Source of the DNA: Rhodopseudomonas pseudopalustris
Lineage (GTDB): Bacteria; Pseudomonadota; Alphaproteobacteria; Rhizobiales; Xanthobacteraceae
Length of the DNA: 64,000 bases
Direction: 5' to 3'
NCBI RefSeq assembly: GCF_900110435.1
Contig: NZ_FODT01000015.1
Location: 62,001-126,000, forward strand
The position numbers and the translations under genes were made by a program. Positions 47,201 through 55,199 of the stretch are shown one piece after another. Each line of letters opens with the position of its first letter. Position 1 is the first letter of the stretch. The notes beneath the pieces were generated by a model. That model was not told the origin of the DNA and did no database searches. It saw only the letters and a list, made by a program, of their open reading frames with translations.

Positions 47201-49613
47201 CGACCACTCCCCTTGCTTGCAGCCAGCGCACCGGCCAGTCGGGCCCGTGCGCCTGACGAAGTTCACCGATCCGTGCGAGATCGTCTTTTCCGGTCGCCCC
47301 CACGAACGCGAGCGTGATCGCGCCGAGGGACATGTCGAAGAGACGGCGGCCGACCGGCGAGACGACGTAGTATTCGCGCTTCGGGATCGCGGTCGCGACG
47401 ATTTCCACCTGCCGTTCGTTGAACCCAATGCGTTCGTAGAACTCGCGCGTGCCGGTCTCGCGCGCCCCGCCGTTGGGCAAGCAGATCTTCGTCGGGCAGG
47501 ATTCCTTGAGGACGTCGATGATGCCCGAGCGCTCAGCGTCGGAGATCGATTGCGTGGCCAGCACGACCGCGCAATTCGCTTTCCTCAGCACCTTGAGCCA
47601 TTCGCGAATCTTGTCGCGGAATGTCGGATGCCCGAGCATCAGCCATGCCTCATCAAGGATAATGAGGCTCGGCGCGCCGGTCAGGCGCTGCTCGATGCGG
47701 CGGAAGAGATAGAGCAAGACCGGCACGAGATTGCGCTCGCCCATGTTCATGAGCTGCTCGATCTCGAAAGTCTGAAACTCCGACATCAACAGGCCGTCCT
47801 GCTCGGCGTCGAGCAGATGACCCATCGGTCCATCGACCGTGTAGGAATGCAGCGCGTCCTTGATCTCGCGAAGCTGAACGCCCGACACGAAATCCGATAG
47901 TGAGCGGCCGCGCGCATTCGCCATCAATGCGATCTGCCGTGAAATTGCATTGCGATGATCCGGCGTGACCTTCACACCTTGCAGCGCCACCAGCGTTTCG
48001 ATCCACTCTGACGCCCAAGCGCGATCCGTATCGTCCTTGAGCTCGGCGAGGGGACAAAACGATAGCCCCTCCCCTGCCCCGACATCGTAGTGAGCGCCGC
48101 CGGCCGCGACCGTCAGCGGAAACATCGACCGGCCCTTGTCGAAGCAGAAGAGCTGTGCGCCCGCATAGCGCCGAAACTGCGCGGCGATCAGCGCGAGAAG
48201 GGTCGACTTGCCCGACCCTGTCGGACCGAACACCAGCGTATGGCCGACATCGTCGACATGGAGGTTCAGCCGGAAAGGGGTCGAGCCGGAGGCGACCTGC
48301 ATCAGCGGCGGTGCGCCCGGCGGATAGAACGGACAGGGCGCGGTTGGGCTGCCGGACCAGACCGCGTTGAGCGGAATGAGGTCCGCGAGGTTGCGCGTGC
48401 TGATCAGCGGCTCGCGGATGTTGGCGTACCAATTGCCCGGCAGCGAGCCGAGGAAGGCTTCCGTCGCGTTCAAGGTCTCGATGCGCGCGCCGAAGCCCTC
48501 CGCCTGGATGAGGCGTCGTACCGCCTCGGCCTTCTCGCGCAGGCGCCGCGCCTCGCTGTCGAAGATGACGACGACCGGCGTGTAATATCCATAAGCCACA
48601 AGGCCGGACGATGCCTGGCCGATCGCGTCCTCGGTTTCAGCGACCATCAAGACGGCGTCCTGATCGATCGAGCGGCTTTGCGTCTGAAAGAGCTGATCGA
48701 AGAATGGCCGCACCTTTTGCTGCCACTTCTTGCGCGTGCGCTCGAGCCGCGTGCGTGCCTCCTGATCGTCCAGAAACATGAAGCGGCTTGACCAGCGGTA
48801 GGTCAGCGGCATGAGGTCGAGCGCGTTGAGGATGCCCGGCCAGCTCTCCGCCGGAAACCCATCGATGCCGATGACGGCGAGATAGCGATCGTCGACCATC
48901 GGCGACAGGCCGTGGTGGAATTCGGCCGTCACCACGAAATCGAGATACATCGGAATCTCGGGAAGCCGGATCGGATGGTTCTCGCCGGTAATGCAGAAGC
49001 GCACAAACTGAAACAGCTCGTCATAGCGCGCGCGGCGCACGCTGCCCTCGTCCTCGACCTCCTGCGTCTGCATGCGCCGGATCGACAGCACGTTGCCGAG
49101 ATACTGCTCGACCTCGCGGATCGACGTCAGGAAGGTCTCGAGCGTCTTATCGGCGAAGGACGTCGAGCGGCTTTCGTCATCGGAATAGACATAGCGCGAC
49201 AAGCCCGACTTGCGCCGTTCGGACGGCCGATAGGTCAGGATCAGCGCATGCTCGCTCTCGAAGTGCCCGGCGTTGGCTTCGAAGCGCCGGCGGCGCTCAT
49301 TGTCGATCGCCCGCGTCACCGGATCGGGAAAGTGGCAATCCTCGCGCGCGGGATAGGCCTGCGCCGGCACGCGCACGGCTTCGACCTGAATCATCCATCC
49401 CGAGCCGAGACGCGCGAGCACCGCGTTGATCAGCCGCGAGACCTCGTTGCGCTCCACATCGGTCGAGCTTTCGCTGTCGGGTCCCGCGAAGTACCAGCCC
49501 GCCATCAGCGAGCCGTCCTTGAGCAGGACGACACCTGGCGCGACCAAGCCGGCATATGGCAGCAGGTCCGCGAAGGACGGGCCGGTATGTCGAAAGTCGC
49601 GCAACGCCACCAT
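47175..49613 (-). CDS. trbE: Conjugal transfer ATPase TrbE (VirB4-like)
   Basis: The product of about 812 residues is the largest T4SS ATPase. An N-terminal CagE/VirB4 region (LKDGSLMAGWYFAGPDSESS) is followed by Walker A GPTGSGKST and later motifs (PSLIILDEAWLMLGHP, the VirB4 Walker B; VLATQSISDAERSG). It powers pilus assembly and substrate transfer. ATG 49613 (MVALRDFRHTGPSFADLLPY) is preferred as the conserved TrbE start; an open extension to 49751 overlaps trbD. The trbJ gene overlaps its end. Confidence 0.94.
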   Translation of the reverse strand: MVALRDFRHTGPSFADLLPYAGLVAPGVVLLKDGSLMAGWYFAGPDSESSTDVERNEVSRLINAVLARLGSGWMIQVEAVRVPAQAYPAREDCHFPDPVTRAIDNERRRRFEANAGHFESEHALILTYRPSERRKSGLSRYVYSDDESRSTSFADKTLETFLTSIREVEQYLGNVLSIRRMQTQEVEDEGSVRRARYDELFQFVRFCITGENHPIRLPEIPMYLDFVVTAEFHHGLSPMVDDRYLAVIGIDGFPAESWPGILNALDLMPLTYRWSSRFMFLDDQEARTRLERTRKKWQQKVRPFFDQLFQTQSRSIDQDAVLMVAETEDAIGQASSGLVAYGYYTPVVVIFDSEARRLREKAEAVRRLIQAEGFGARIETLNATEAFLGSLPGNWYANIREPLISTRNLADLIPLNAVWSGSPTAPCPFYPPGAPPLMQVASGSTPFRLNLHVDDVGHTLVFGPTGSGKSTLLALIAAQFRRYAGAQLFCFDKGRSMFPLTVAAGGAHYDVGAGEGLSFCPLAELKDDTDRAWASEWIETLVALQGVKVTPDHRNAISRQIALMANARGRSLSDFVSGVQLREIKDALHSYTVDGPMGHLLDAEQDGLLMSEFQTFEIEQLMNMGERNLVPVLLYLFRRIEQRLTGAPSLIILDEAWLMLGHPTFRDKIREWLKVLRKANCAVVLATQSISDAERSGIIDVLKESCPTKICLPNGGARETGTREFYERIGFNERQVEIVATAIPKREYYVVSPVGRRLFDMSLGAITLAFVGATGKDDLARIGELRQAHGPDWPVRWLQARGVVDADMQLSA

Positions 49614-49621
49614 CGCCGACC

Positions 49622-49921
49622 TCAATACTTGCGCCAGGGCGTTGACGTCGGCCGATAGTGCGGCTGGTAGCGGATGTGCCGCAGATAGACGTGCCGCATC
49701 ATCGGGTCGGCCTTCGCCATCATGCGTAAGATGCCGACGATGCCGCTCCACACGAGGAGTCCCAGCAAGACCGAGAACCAGGTCAGCACCACGAAAATCA
49801 GAATGACGGCGGCAAGCCCAGTCATCAGCACCAGTTCGCGGTCGGCGCCGAGCAAGAGACTCGGACGTGACAGCGCGCGATGGATTCTTGAGTGATGAAG
49901 ATTGGAGAACACCTCAGCCAT
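49622..49921 (-). CDS. trbD: Conjugal transfer protein TrbD (VirB3-like)
   Basis: The 99-residue inner-membrane protein begins [20 protein letters not shown], the VirB3/TrbD start, followed by hydrophobic segments ([35 protein letters not shown]). It overlaps the end of trbC by 8 bases. VirB3 works with VirB4 in pilus biogenesis. Confidence 0.9.
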   Translation of the reverse strand: MAEVFSNLHHSRIHRALSRPSLLLGADRELVLMTGLAAVILIFVVLTWFSVLLGLLVWSGIVGILRMMAKADPMMRHVYLRHIRYQPHYRPTSTPWRKY

Positions 49922-50273
49922 GCGGCAGCTCCTCCTGCTCGCTGGCCTCGACGGTGCCGATCGATGCGCCGGATGCGCCGAACAAGCCGACAATCTGTGT
50001 TGCGCCGAGCAGGATGCCGGCGACCAGCACGACGTACATGAGCCGCCGCGCGAAATCGTTCAGCTCGCCGCCGAAGATCAGCATGCCGCCGGCGACCGCG
50101 ACGGCCGCCAACGCAATGAAGCCTGCGACCGGCCCGGTGATCGATTGCTGGATCTGCTGGAGCGGCCCCTCCCAAGGCAGGCCCCCTCCCCCGCCCGCCA
50201 ATGCGGGTTGCGCAGCAATGACCAACGCGGCGCATGCGACGAGACCAAGCCCAAGGCGACGTTCAAGCGACAC
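49914..50273 (-). CDS. trbC: Conjugal transfer pilin TrbC (VirB2-like)
   Basis: The 119-residue major pilin precursor has a long signal peptide ([21 protein letters not shown]) and two hydrophobic helices ([40 protein letters not shown]). The start is GTG 50273, right after a GAGGAGG ribosome site, overlapping the end of trbB by 11 bases. Confidence 0.88.
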   Translation of the reverse strand: MSLERRLGLGLVACAALVIAAQPALAGGGGGLPWEGPLQQIQQSITGPVAGFIALAAVAVAGGMLIFGGELNDFARRLMYVVLVAGILLGATQIVGLFGASGASIGTVEASEQEELPHG

Positions 50274-51225
50274 GTTGCTCCTCCTCTCGGCAGGATTGGA
50301 TTCGATATTCGCCGTGCGCGAAGCCCTCGACATGAAGAATGTCGCGCACGACGCGGCCGCGCGCGGTCTTCTCGATCGAGACGATGAGGTCGACAGCTTC
50401 GCCGATCACCGCCTGCATCGGTTGCTGGCTCGCTTCCGCCGTGAGCTGCTCGAGGCGCGTGAGCGCCGATTGCGCTGAATTCGCGTGGATCGTCGTGATG
50501 CCGCCCGGGTGGCCGGTGTTCCACGCTTTCAGAAGGGTGAGCGCGGCACCATCGCGGACCTCGCCGACGACGATGCGATCCGGTCGCAGCCGCATCGTCG
50601 ACTTCAACAGGCGGCCCATGTCGATGGTGTCGGTCGTATGCAGGGCGACCGCATTGTCGGCGACGCATTGCAGCTCGGCCGTGTCCTCGAGGATGACGAT
50701 GCGATGGTCGGGCGCGGAGGCGACCATCTCAGCGATGACCGCGTTGGTGAGCGTCGTCTTGCCGGAGCCGGTGCCGCCGGAGATGACAATGTTCATCCGT
50801 GACGTCACGGCGTTGCGGATCATGCGGGCCTGCGGCTCCGTCATGATCCGGTCGCGCACGTAAGCGGTGAGCGGGATCACTTGCGAGGCGCGCCGGCGGA
50901 TCGCAAAGGCCGGTCCGGACACGACCGGAGGCAACAGTCCTTCGAAGCGGTGAGCGCCGATCGGCAGCTCTCCGGACACGATCGGACGTTCGTCGTCGAC
51001 CTCAGAGTTGAGGGCATGCGCGACACTGCCGATGATGATCTCGGCCGTGGCGTTGCTCATCTGGCCGACGCGGGCGATCCCCTGCCCCAGCCGCTCTACG
51101 AACAGGTGGCCATCAGGATTGCACATCACTTCGACGACGCTCGGATCGTCGAGCGCCGTGCAGATCGTGTCGCCCAGCGCCTCTTGCAGCTTACGGACGA
51201 GGCGCGGATGGGAGCGCAGTTGCAC
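50263..51225 (-). CDS. trbB: Conjugal transfer ATPase TrbB (VirB11-like)
   Basis: The product of about 320 residues is a hexameric traffic ATPase. It has Walker [12 protein letters not shown], an ILEDTAELQ Asp box, the Walker B region [18 protein letters not shown] and the His box [13 protein letters not shown]. It energises substrate switching at the channel base. The start at GTG 51225 ([18 protein letters not shown]) follows a GGGAGG site; the upstream open frame is low-complexity. It is the second gene of the traI-trb operon. Confidence 0.94.
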   Translation of the reverse strand: MQLRSHPRLVRKLQEALGDTICTALDDPSVVEVMCNPDGHLFVERLGQGIARVGQMSNATAEIIIGSVAHALNSEVDDERPIVSGELPIGAHRFEGLLPPVVSGPAFAIRRRASQVIPLTAYVRDRIMTEPQARMIRNAVTSRMNIVISGGTGSGKTTLTNAVIAEMVASAPDHRIVILEDTAELQCVADNAVALHTTDTIDMGRLLKSTMRLRPDRIVVGEVRDGAALTLLKAWNTGHPGGITTIHANSAQSALTRLEQLTAEASQQPMQAVIGEAVDLIVSIEKTARGRVVRDILHVEGFAHGEYRIQSCREEEQRVA

Positions 51226-51238
51226 GGAACGCCTCCCT

Positions 51239-51865
51239 CTACGCCGCCGACCGGCGGAAGCCGCCAAGGTCGGATCGGTAGCCCGGCGGTCGCACGGTCG
51301 CGAAGCTGGCGTCATCGGCCGGCAGCGCGCCGGCGACGCTCAGCGTCTCGCCGATCACGCGGGGCTCGCCGAGGCGCCGCATCGGCCAGCGCGCCCGGTT
51401 CAGCAGCCGCTCAAACCGCACATCGGTCGCGGTAACGATCTCCCGGTAGCCCGCCCCCATCGACCATTCGATGATTGCCGCGAATAACGTCAGCGTGGCG
51501 CGGTGCAGGCCGCGCGACGTCCCTGCCTCGACGGCGCCGGTGTCGACACAGAAGCGCGAGCTTTCGATCATCCGCGGATGGGCTTCGAGCCGCCCGCCGG
51601 CCAGGAGCTGCGGGAAGGCGTCGGCCAGCATAGTCGGCCCGGTCGCCGGCAGGAGCCGGGCGCACCCCAGCACCGGCCCCCGCTCGGCGACCGCGAGGAT
51701 GTAGACCGGGTTCAGTCGATCGAAACCATCGGTCTCCACCCTGTCCTCGATCTCGACGTCCCAACCCAGCCGTCCGCCGAACACCCTCGCCCTCAGGCCG
51801 TGCATGTCGGCGATCAGATCGCCGAACGTCCCCCGGTCTTCTGGCCTCACCGCAATCGCCCGCAT
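51239..51865 (-). CDS. traI: Acyl-homoserine-lactone synthase TraI (LuxI family)
   Basis: The 208-residue LuxI-type enzyme makes an N-acyl-homoserine lactone from SAM and acyl-ACP/CoA. The LuxI core is seen in MHGLRARVFGGRLGWDV (Arg and Trp of the conserved R-x-x-VF-x5-W block), DRLNPVYILAV, LGCARLLPATGP and ESSRFCVD (Arg/Glu blocks). In Ti-type plasmids traI heads the trb operon and gives density control of transfer with TraR. No LuxR-type gene is seen here. Start ATG 51865 is 14 codons inside an open frame. Confidence 0.93.
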   Translation of the reverse strand: MRAIAVRPEDRGTFGDLIADMHGLRARVFGGRLGWDVEIEDRVETDGFDRLNPVYILAVAERGPVLGCARLLPATGPTMLADAFPQLLAGGRLEAHPRMIESSRFCVDTGAVEAGTSRGLHRATLTLFAAIIEWSMGAGYREIVTATDVRFERLLNRARWPMRRLGEPRVIGETLSVAGALPADDASFATVRPPGYRSDLGGFRRSAA

Positions 51866-51928
51866 CTCGCCTCCCGCCGTTTTGGTTGCAGGCAGCGAGA
51901 CGAACACGCGGGTTTCGGCGTGTCAGAC

Positions 51929-51944
51929 CGTCGAATCCGACAGG
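51929..51944. repeat. Direct repeat in the traI-repA region, copy A
   Basis: CGTCGAATCCGACAGG recurs with one mismatch at 52027-52042. This copy also sits in a 22-bp imperfect inverted repeat, TGTC-x-GA ... TC-x-GACA (51921-51942), that could be an operator for traI or repA. Confidence 0.4.
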
Positions 51945-52026
51945 CGGCGGTGAGCTGAGTCGCGGGAGTGAACGCTGGGTGCCGACGAAGCGGCGTGTTC
52001 AATCGTCGAAAGCGGCGTCGCGAACC

Positions 52027-52042
52027 CGTCGATTCCGACAGG
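52027..52042. repeat. Direct repeat in the traI-repA region, copy B
   Basis: CGTCGATTCCGACAGG lies 98 bases after copy A. The rest of 51866-52232 is promoter space for the two divergent operons; no gene is seen there. Confidence 0.4.
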
Positions 52043-52232
52043 GCCTTTGGCAGCGCGGCCGACGCGACGTGAACGCGCTAAACCATTTCCACATCAACGC
52101 AAAAGATGACTTGCGAAGAATTTTCAGCATACCGAGCGCGAGGACGTTAGGATCTCATTAACCAATAAGTTCTTGCCAGAATCGGTTTCACGGGTAGCTT
52201 CACGGAAGAATGGCCGAAACGGCGATTTTTCC

Positions 52233-53477
52233 GTGACGAAGGTTCTGCCCGTGCTCAACGCGCCAAGCCGATCTGAATCTGAAACGCCGACCGTCGACCA
52301 GACCATCGGCGAGCATGCAAGTTTGCTCAGTTCGCAGATCCAGGCGATGAGCGATGCGCTGTTCCCGCCGACATCGAAGAAAACCCTACGGCGCTTCACG
52401 TCAGGCGAAGCAGGTCGCCTAATCGGCATATCCGATTCGACGCTCCGAAAGATGAGCTTGGCCGGCGAAGGCCCGACCCCGGAGACAGTGAGCAACGGGC
52501 GGCGTCTCTATACGCTCGGACAAATCAATGAAGTCCGGCAGCGCCTCGCAGAGACGATGCGCGGCAAGGACGCCACGGCCTTCGTGCCCCGTCGCTCCGA
52601 TCGTGACCACCTTCAAGTCATCGCGGTCGCGAACTTCAAGGGCGGCTCCGGCAAAACGACAACGGCCGCGCACCTCGCCCAATACCTCGGACTGCACGGA
52701 TATCGCACGCTCGCGGTCGATCTCGATCCCCAGGCAAGCATGTCCGCGCTGTTCGGCGTACTGCCGGAAGCCGACGTCGCGAAGAACGAGACGCTTTATG
52801 CGGCGATCAGATACGACGCGGATCGCCGGCCCCTCAGCGACGTGATTCTGCCAACCTACTTCGAAGGCGTGGACCTGGTGCCGGGCAACCTCGAACTGAT
52901 GGAGTTCGAGCACACGACCCCCCTCGCCCTCACCGCCGAGGACAGAACGGAAGGGCGGCTGTTCTTTTCGCGCGTTGCACGCGCGTTCGATGAGGTCGCT
53001 GATCGCTACGATGTGGTGGTGATGGACTGCCCGCCGCAGCTCGGCTTTCTGACCTTGACCGGCCTGTGCGCCGCCACAGGCATGCTGATCACCGTCCATC
53101 CGCAGATGCTCGATGTCGCCTCGATGAGCCAGTTTCTGCTGATGACCGAGGCGCTCCTGACAGAGCTCAAGAAAAGCGGTGCCGTCCTCAAGTATGACTT
53201 CATGCGTTATTTGCTGACTCGATTTGAGCCGCAGGACGGGCCGCAGACCAAGGTCGCGGCGTTGCTCCGGAATCTGTTCGGCGACCATGTGCTCACCAAC
53301 CCGATGCTCAAATCGACCGCGATATCGGACGCCGGACTTTCGAAGCAGACACTCTACGAGATCGGCCGTGAGAGCATGACGCGGTCAACGTATGACCGTG
53401 CGATCGAGGCGCTCGACGCCGTCAATGGGGAGGTCGAAGGGCTGATCCGAACGGCTTGGGGGCGCCCGAAATGTTGA
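52233..53477 (+). CDS. repA: Plasmid partition ATPase RepA (ParA family)
   Basis: The product of about 414 residues is the RepA of a repABC cassette. An N-terminal helical HTH part (FTSGEAGRLIGISDSTLRKM) typical of RepA is followed by a ParA ATPase with Walker A KGGSGKTT (136-143), DLDPQASMSALFG (Walker A') and VVMDCPPQLGFL (Walker B). RepA moves plasmids to daughter cells with RepB and represses the operon. GTG 52233 is chosen because the RepA N-terminal homology starts shortly after it (GEHASLLSSQ); TTG 52173 is also possible. Confidence 0.93.
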   Translation: MTKVLPVLNAPSRSESETPTVDQTIGEHASLLSSQIQAMSDALFPPTSKKTLRRFTSGEAGRLIGISDSTLRKMSLAGEGPTPETVSNGRRLYTLGQINEVRQRLAETMRGKDATAFVPRRSDRDHLQVIAVANFKGGSGKTTTAAHLAQYLGLHGYRTLAVDLDPQASMSALFGVLPEADVAKNETLYAAIRYDADRRPLSDVILPTYFEGVDLVPGNLELMEFEHTTPLALTAEDRTEGRLFFSRVARAFDEVADRYDVVVMDCPPQLGFLTLTGLCAATGMLITVHPQMLDVASMSQFLLMTEALLTELKKSGAVLKYDFMRYLLTRFEPQDGPQTKVAALLRNLFGDHVLTNPMLKSTAISDAGLSKQTLYEIGRESMTRSTYDRAIEALDAVNGEVEGLIRTAWGRPKC

Positions 53478-53524
53478 GGTTATTACGCCACCGTCGTTCG
53501 ATTCGGAGCCTCCGCCGCGCTCTG

Positions 53525-53540
53525 GTTGGGAGCTCCCAAC
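53525..53540. other. parS: parS-type site 1: GTTGGGAGCTCCCAAC
   Basis: This perfect 16-bp palindrome matches the repABC centromere consensus GTT-N4-GC-N4-AAC. It lies about 50 bases after the repA stop codon. The other three copies follow at 53660, 53774 and 53886. Confidence 0.9.
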
Positions 53541-53659
53541 TCATTGCGCGAACGGGTCGATGCGGCAGCCGACAATCGCGCCAGGGACAGCGGACAGCCG
53601 GCGCGCGATCACCGCGGGTGGCGCTGCGCGCTGTGTCGAGGGGGCTTGCCGCGGCCTCA

Positions 53660-53675
53660 GTTGGGAGCTCCCAAC
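53660..53675. other. parS: parS-type site 2: GTTGGGAGCTCCCAAC
   Basis: Identical to site 1, in the repA-repB intergenic region, 135 bases downstream of it. RepB should bind here. Confidence 0.9.
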
Positions 53676-53773
53676 TTGCCACCGCGGCGCACTTCCCGAG
53701 GCCGCGCCGTGGCAAGACGGAATGGTTAACCGGACCTCGCCTGAGCGGGCGTCTCGCCACGCGCGACGCCTCG

Positions 53774-53789
53774 GTTGGGAGCTCCCAAC
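53774..53789. other. parS: parS-type site 3: GTTGGGAGCTCCCAAC
   Basis: Identical to site 1, 114 bases after site 2 and 71 bases before the repB start. Confidence 0.9.
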
Positions 53790-53844
53790 GGACCGTTCCA
53801 TGCCGCCAATCGAGCGTGACGATGCCAGCCGCACGGAGGGCGCT

Positions 53845-54870
53845 ATGAGCCGAAAGGACGTCCTCAACAACCTCTTCACGAGCAAGTTGGGAGCTCCCAA
53901 CCGTGCTGATGCGCCGGCGCGCCGGGCTGGGCACGAGCCGGTCCGCTCCGGTGCCGTCTCCGCGGTCAGCTCGGTCCTCAGCGTCATGGCCGACGACGCA
54001 AAAGCAGCGAACGAGCTTCGCGACCTGATCAAGGCCGGAACCACGGTCATCGAAATCGAACCTGGTCTCGTCGATGGATCGGCCATCGCCGATCGCCTTC
54101 CGACGCCCAAAGACCCGAAGTTTGACGCTTTGGTCGAAAGCATGCGCGCCCACGGCCAGAAAGTGCCAATTCTCGTGCGGCCACACCCGACGACGGCTGG
54201 CCGCTATCAGATCGCCTACGGACGCCGGCGCCTGCGAGGTGCAGCCAATCTCGGCGCCAAGGTCAAGGCGCTGGTGCTTGAGTTGACCGATGAGGAGCTC
54301 GTCATAGCGCAGGGCCTTGAGAACGGTCCGCGCGCGGACCTGTCCTGGATCGAAAAAGCGCTTTACGCCCGCCGTCTCGAAGATGCCGGTCACGACCGCT
54401 CAACCATCATGGCCGCGCTATCGACCGATAAGGCAGATCTCAGCCGCTACATCAGCATCGCACGGATGATCCCCGTGACGCTCATCGAGGCGATCGGTCC
54501 GGCGCCCAAGGCCGGCCGTCCGCGCTGGGCGGCGCTGGCCGAGAGGCTGGAGAAGCCGGCGGCGCAGGTCGCCGCGGGGCAGGTGCTCGAGCGACCGGAA
54601 TTCCAAGACGCCGACAGCGATGCGCGCTTTGCGATGGTGTTCGAGGCTTTGCGCGCTGCGCCTGCGCGACGGCGCGGCACCGTCAGCGTTTGGCACAACC
54701 CGAATGGCAAGAAGGCCGCGCGCATCGAGCGCGCCAACGGCCGCACAACAATCTTGTTCGAGGAAAAGCACGTTCCAGAGTTTGCGGCCTTTCTCGAGGA
54801 CCGCCTGGACGAGCTTTATCGCGAATTCGCTAATCAGAAAGAGGAGGGCCGCACAGACGACAAGACCTGA
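53845..54870 (+). CDS. repB: Plasmid partition protein RepB (ParB family)
   Basis: The 341-residue centromere-binding protein has a ParB-type N-terminal domain (PKFDALVESMRAHGQKVPIL; RYQIAYGRRRLRGAANLG), then an HTH part (DRSTIMAALSTDKADLSRYI) and a C-terminal dimerisation region. It loads on parS sites and works with RepA. ATG 53845 follows GGAGGG; an open frame from 53560 spans parS sites and is not used. A fourth parS lies inside its own codons 14-19 (KLGAPN). Confidence 0.93.
   Translation: MSRKDVLNNLFTSKLGAPNRADAPARRAGHEPVRSGAVSAVSSVLSVMADDAKAANELRDLIKAGTTVIEIEPGLVDGSAIADRLPTPKDPKFDALVESMRAHGQKVPILVRPHPTTAGRYQIAYGRRRLRGAANLGAKVKALVLELTDEELVIAQGLENGPRADLSWIEKALYARRLEDAGHDRSTIMAALSTDKADLSRYISIARMIPVTLIEAIGPAPKAGRPRWAALAERLEKPAAQVAAGQVLERPEFQDADSDARFAMVFEALRAAPARRRGTVSVWHNPNGKKAARIERANGRTTILFEEKHVPEFAAFLEDRLDELYREFANQKEEGRTDDKT
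53886..53901. other. parS: parS-type site 4, inside repB
   Basis: The same perfect palindrome GTTGGGAGCTCCCAAC lies within the repB coding sequence, 112 bases after site 3, encoding KLGAPN. Confidence 0.9.
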
Positions 54871-54929
54871 CCAGCATGCGCGTTCCGCGTCAGCGCCGGT
54901 CAATCACGTCAACCCATAACACCAGGCAA

Positions 54930-54981
54930 AAGAAAAGGCCCCCGAAACGGCGTCCCGGAAGCCCCTTCTCAAAGTTTGGCA
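54930..54981 (-). ncRNA. Antisense ctRNA (inc-alpha) of the repABC cassette
   Basis: Between repB and repC, repABC plasmids encode a small antisense RNA that limits RepC. Here the minus strand has a -35 TTGACG (55016-55011), 17 bases, a weak -10 GATTCT (54993-54988), and a terminator hairpin at 54967-54934: an 11-bp stem with some G-U pairs (AAGGGCUUCCG with CGGGGGCCUUU, loop included) followed by U's. The predicted RNA of about 52 nt matches known ctRNA sizes. No coding gene is seen in 54871-55199. Confidence 0.65.
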
Positions 54982-55199
54982 ACTAAGAGAATCGCACTTC
55001 CACGAATCGCCGTCAAGAGTCCTTCGGGACTAATCGCCGTTCCGGCGAGCGGATTTTCTTTGCCTTAGCGAGGCAAGGACATGGTTTCGAACTCTCTAAC
55101 GACGTCCGATGGACGGCGAACGATGAAGTGTGCCCAAACGATCGGCGCGACATCCGATCGGCACGACGACCTCCGCTGGCAAGAGCAGGGGAGGTTGTC

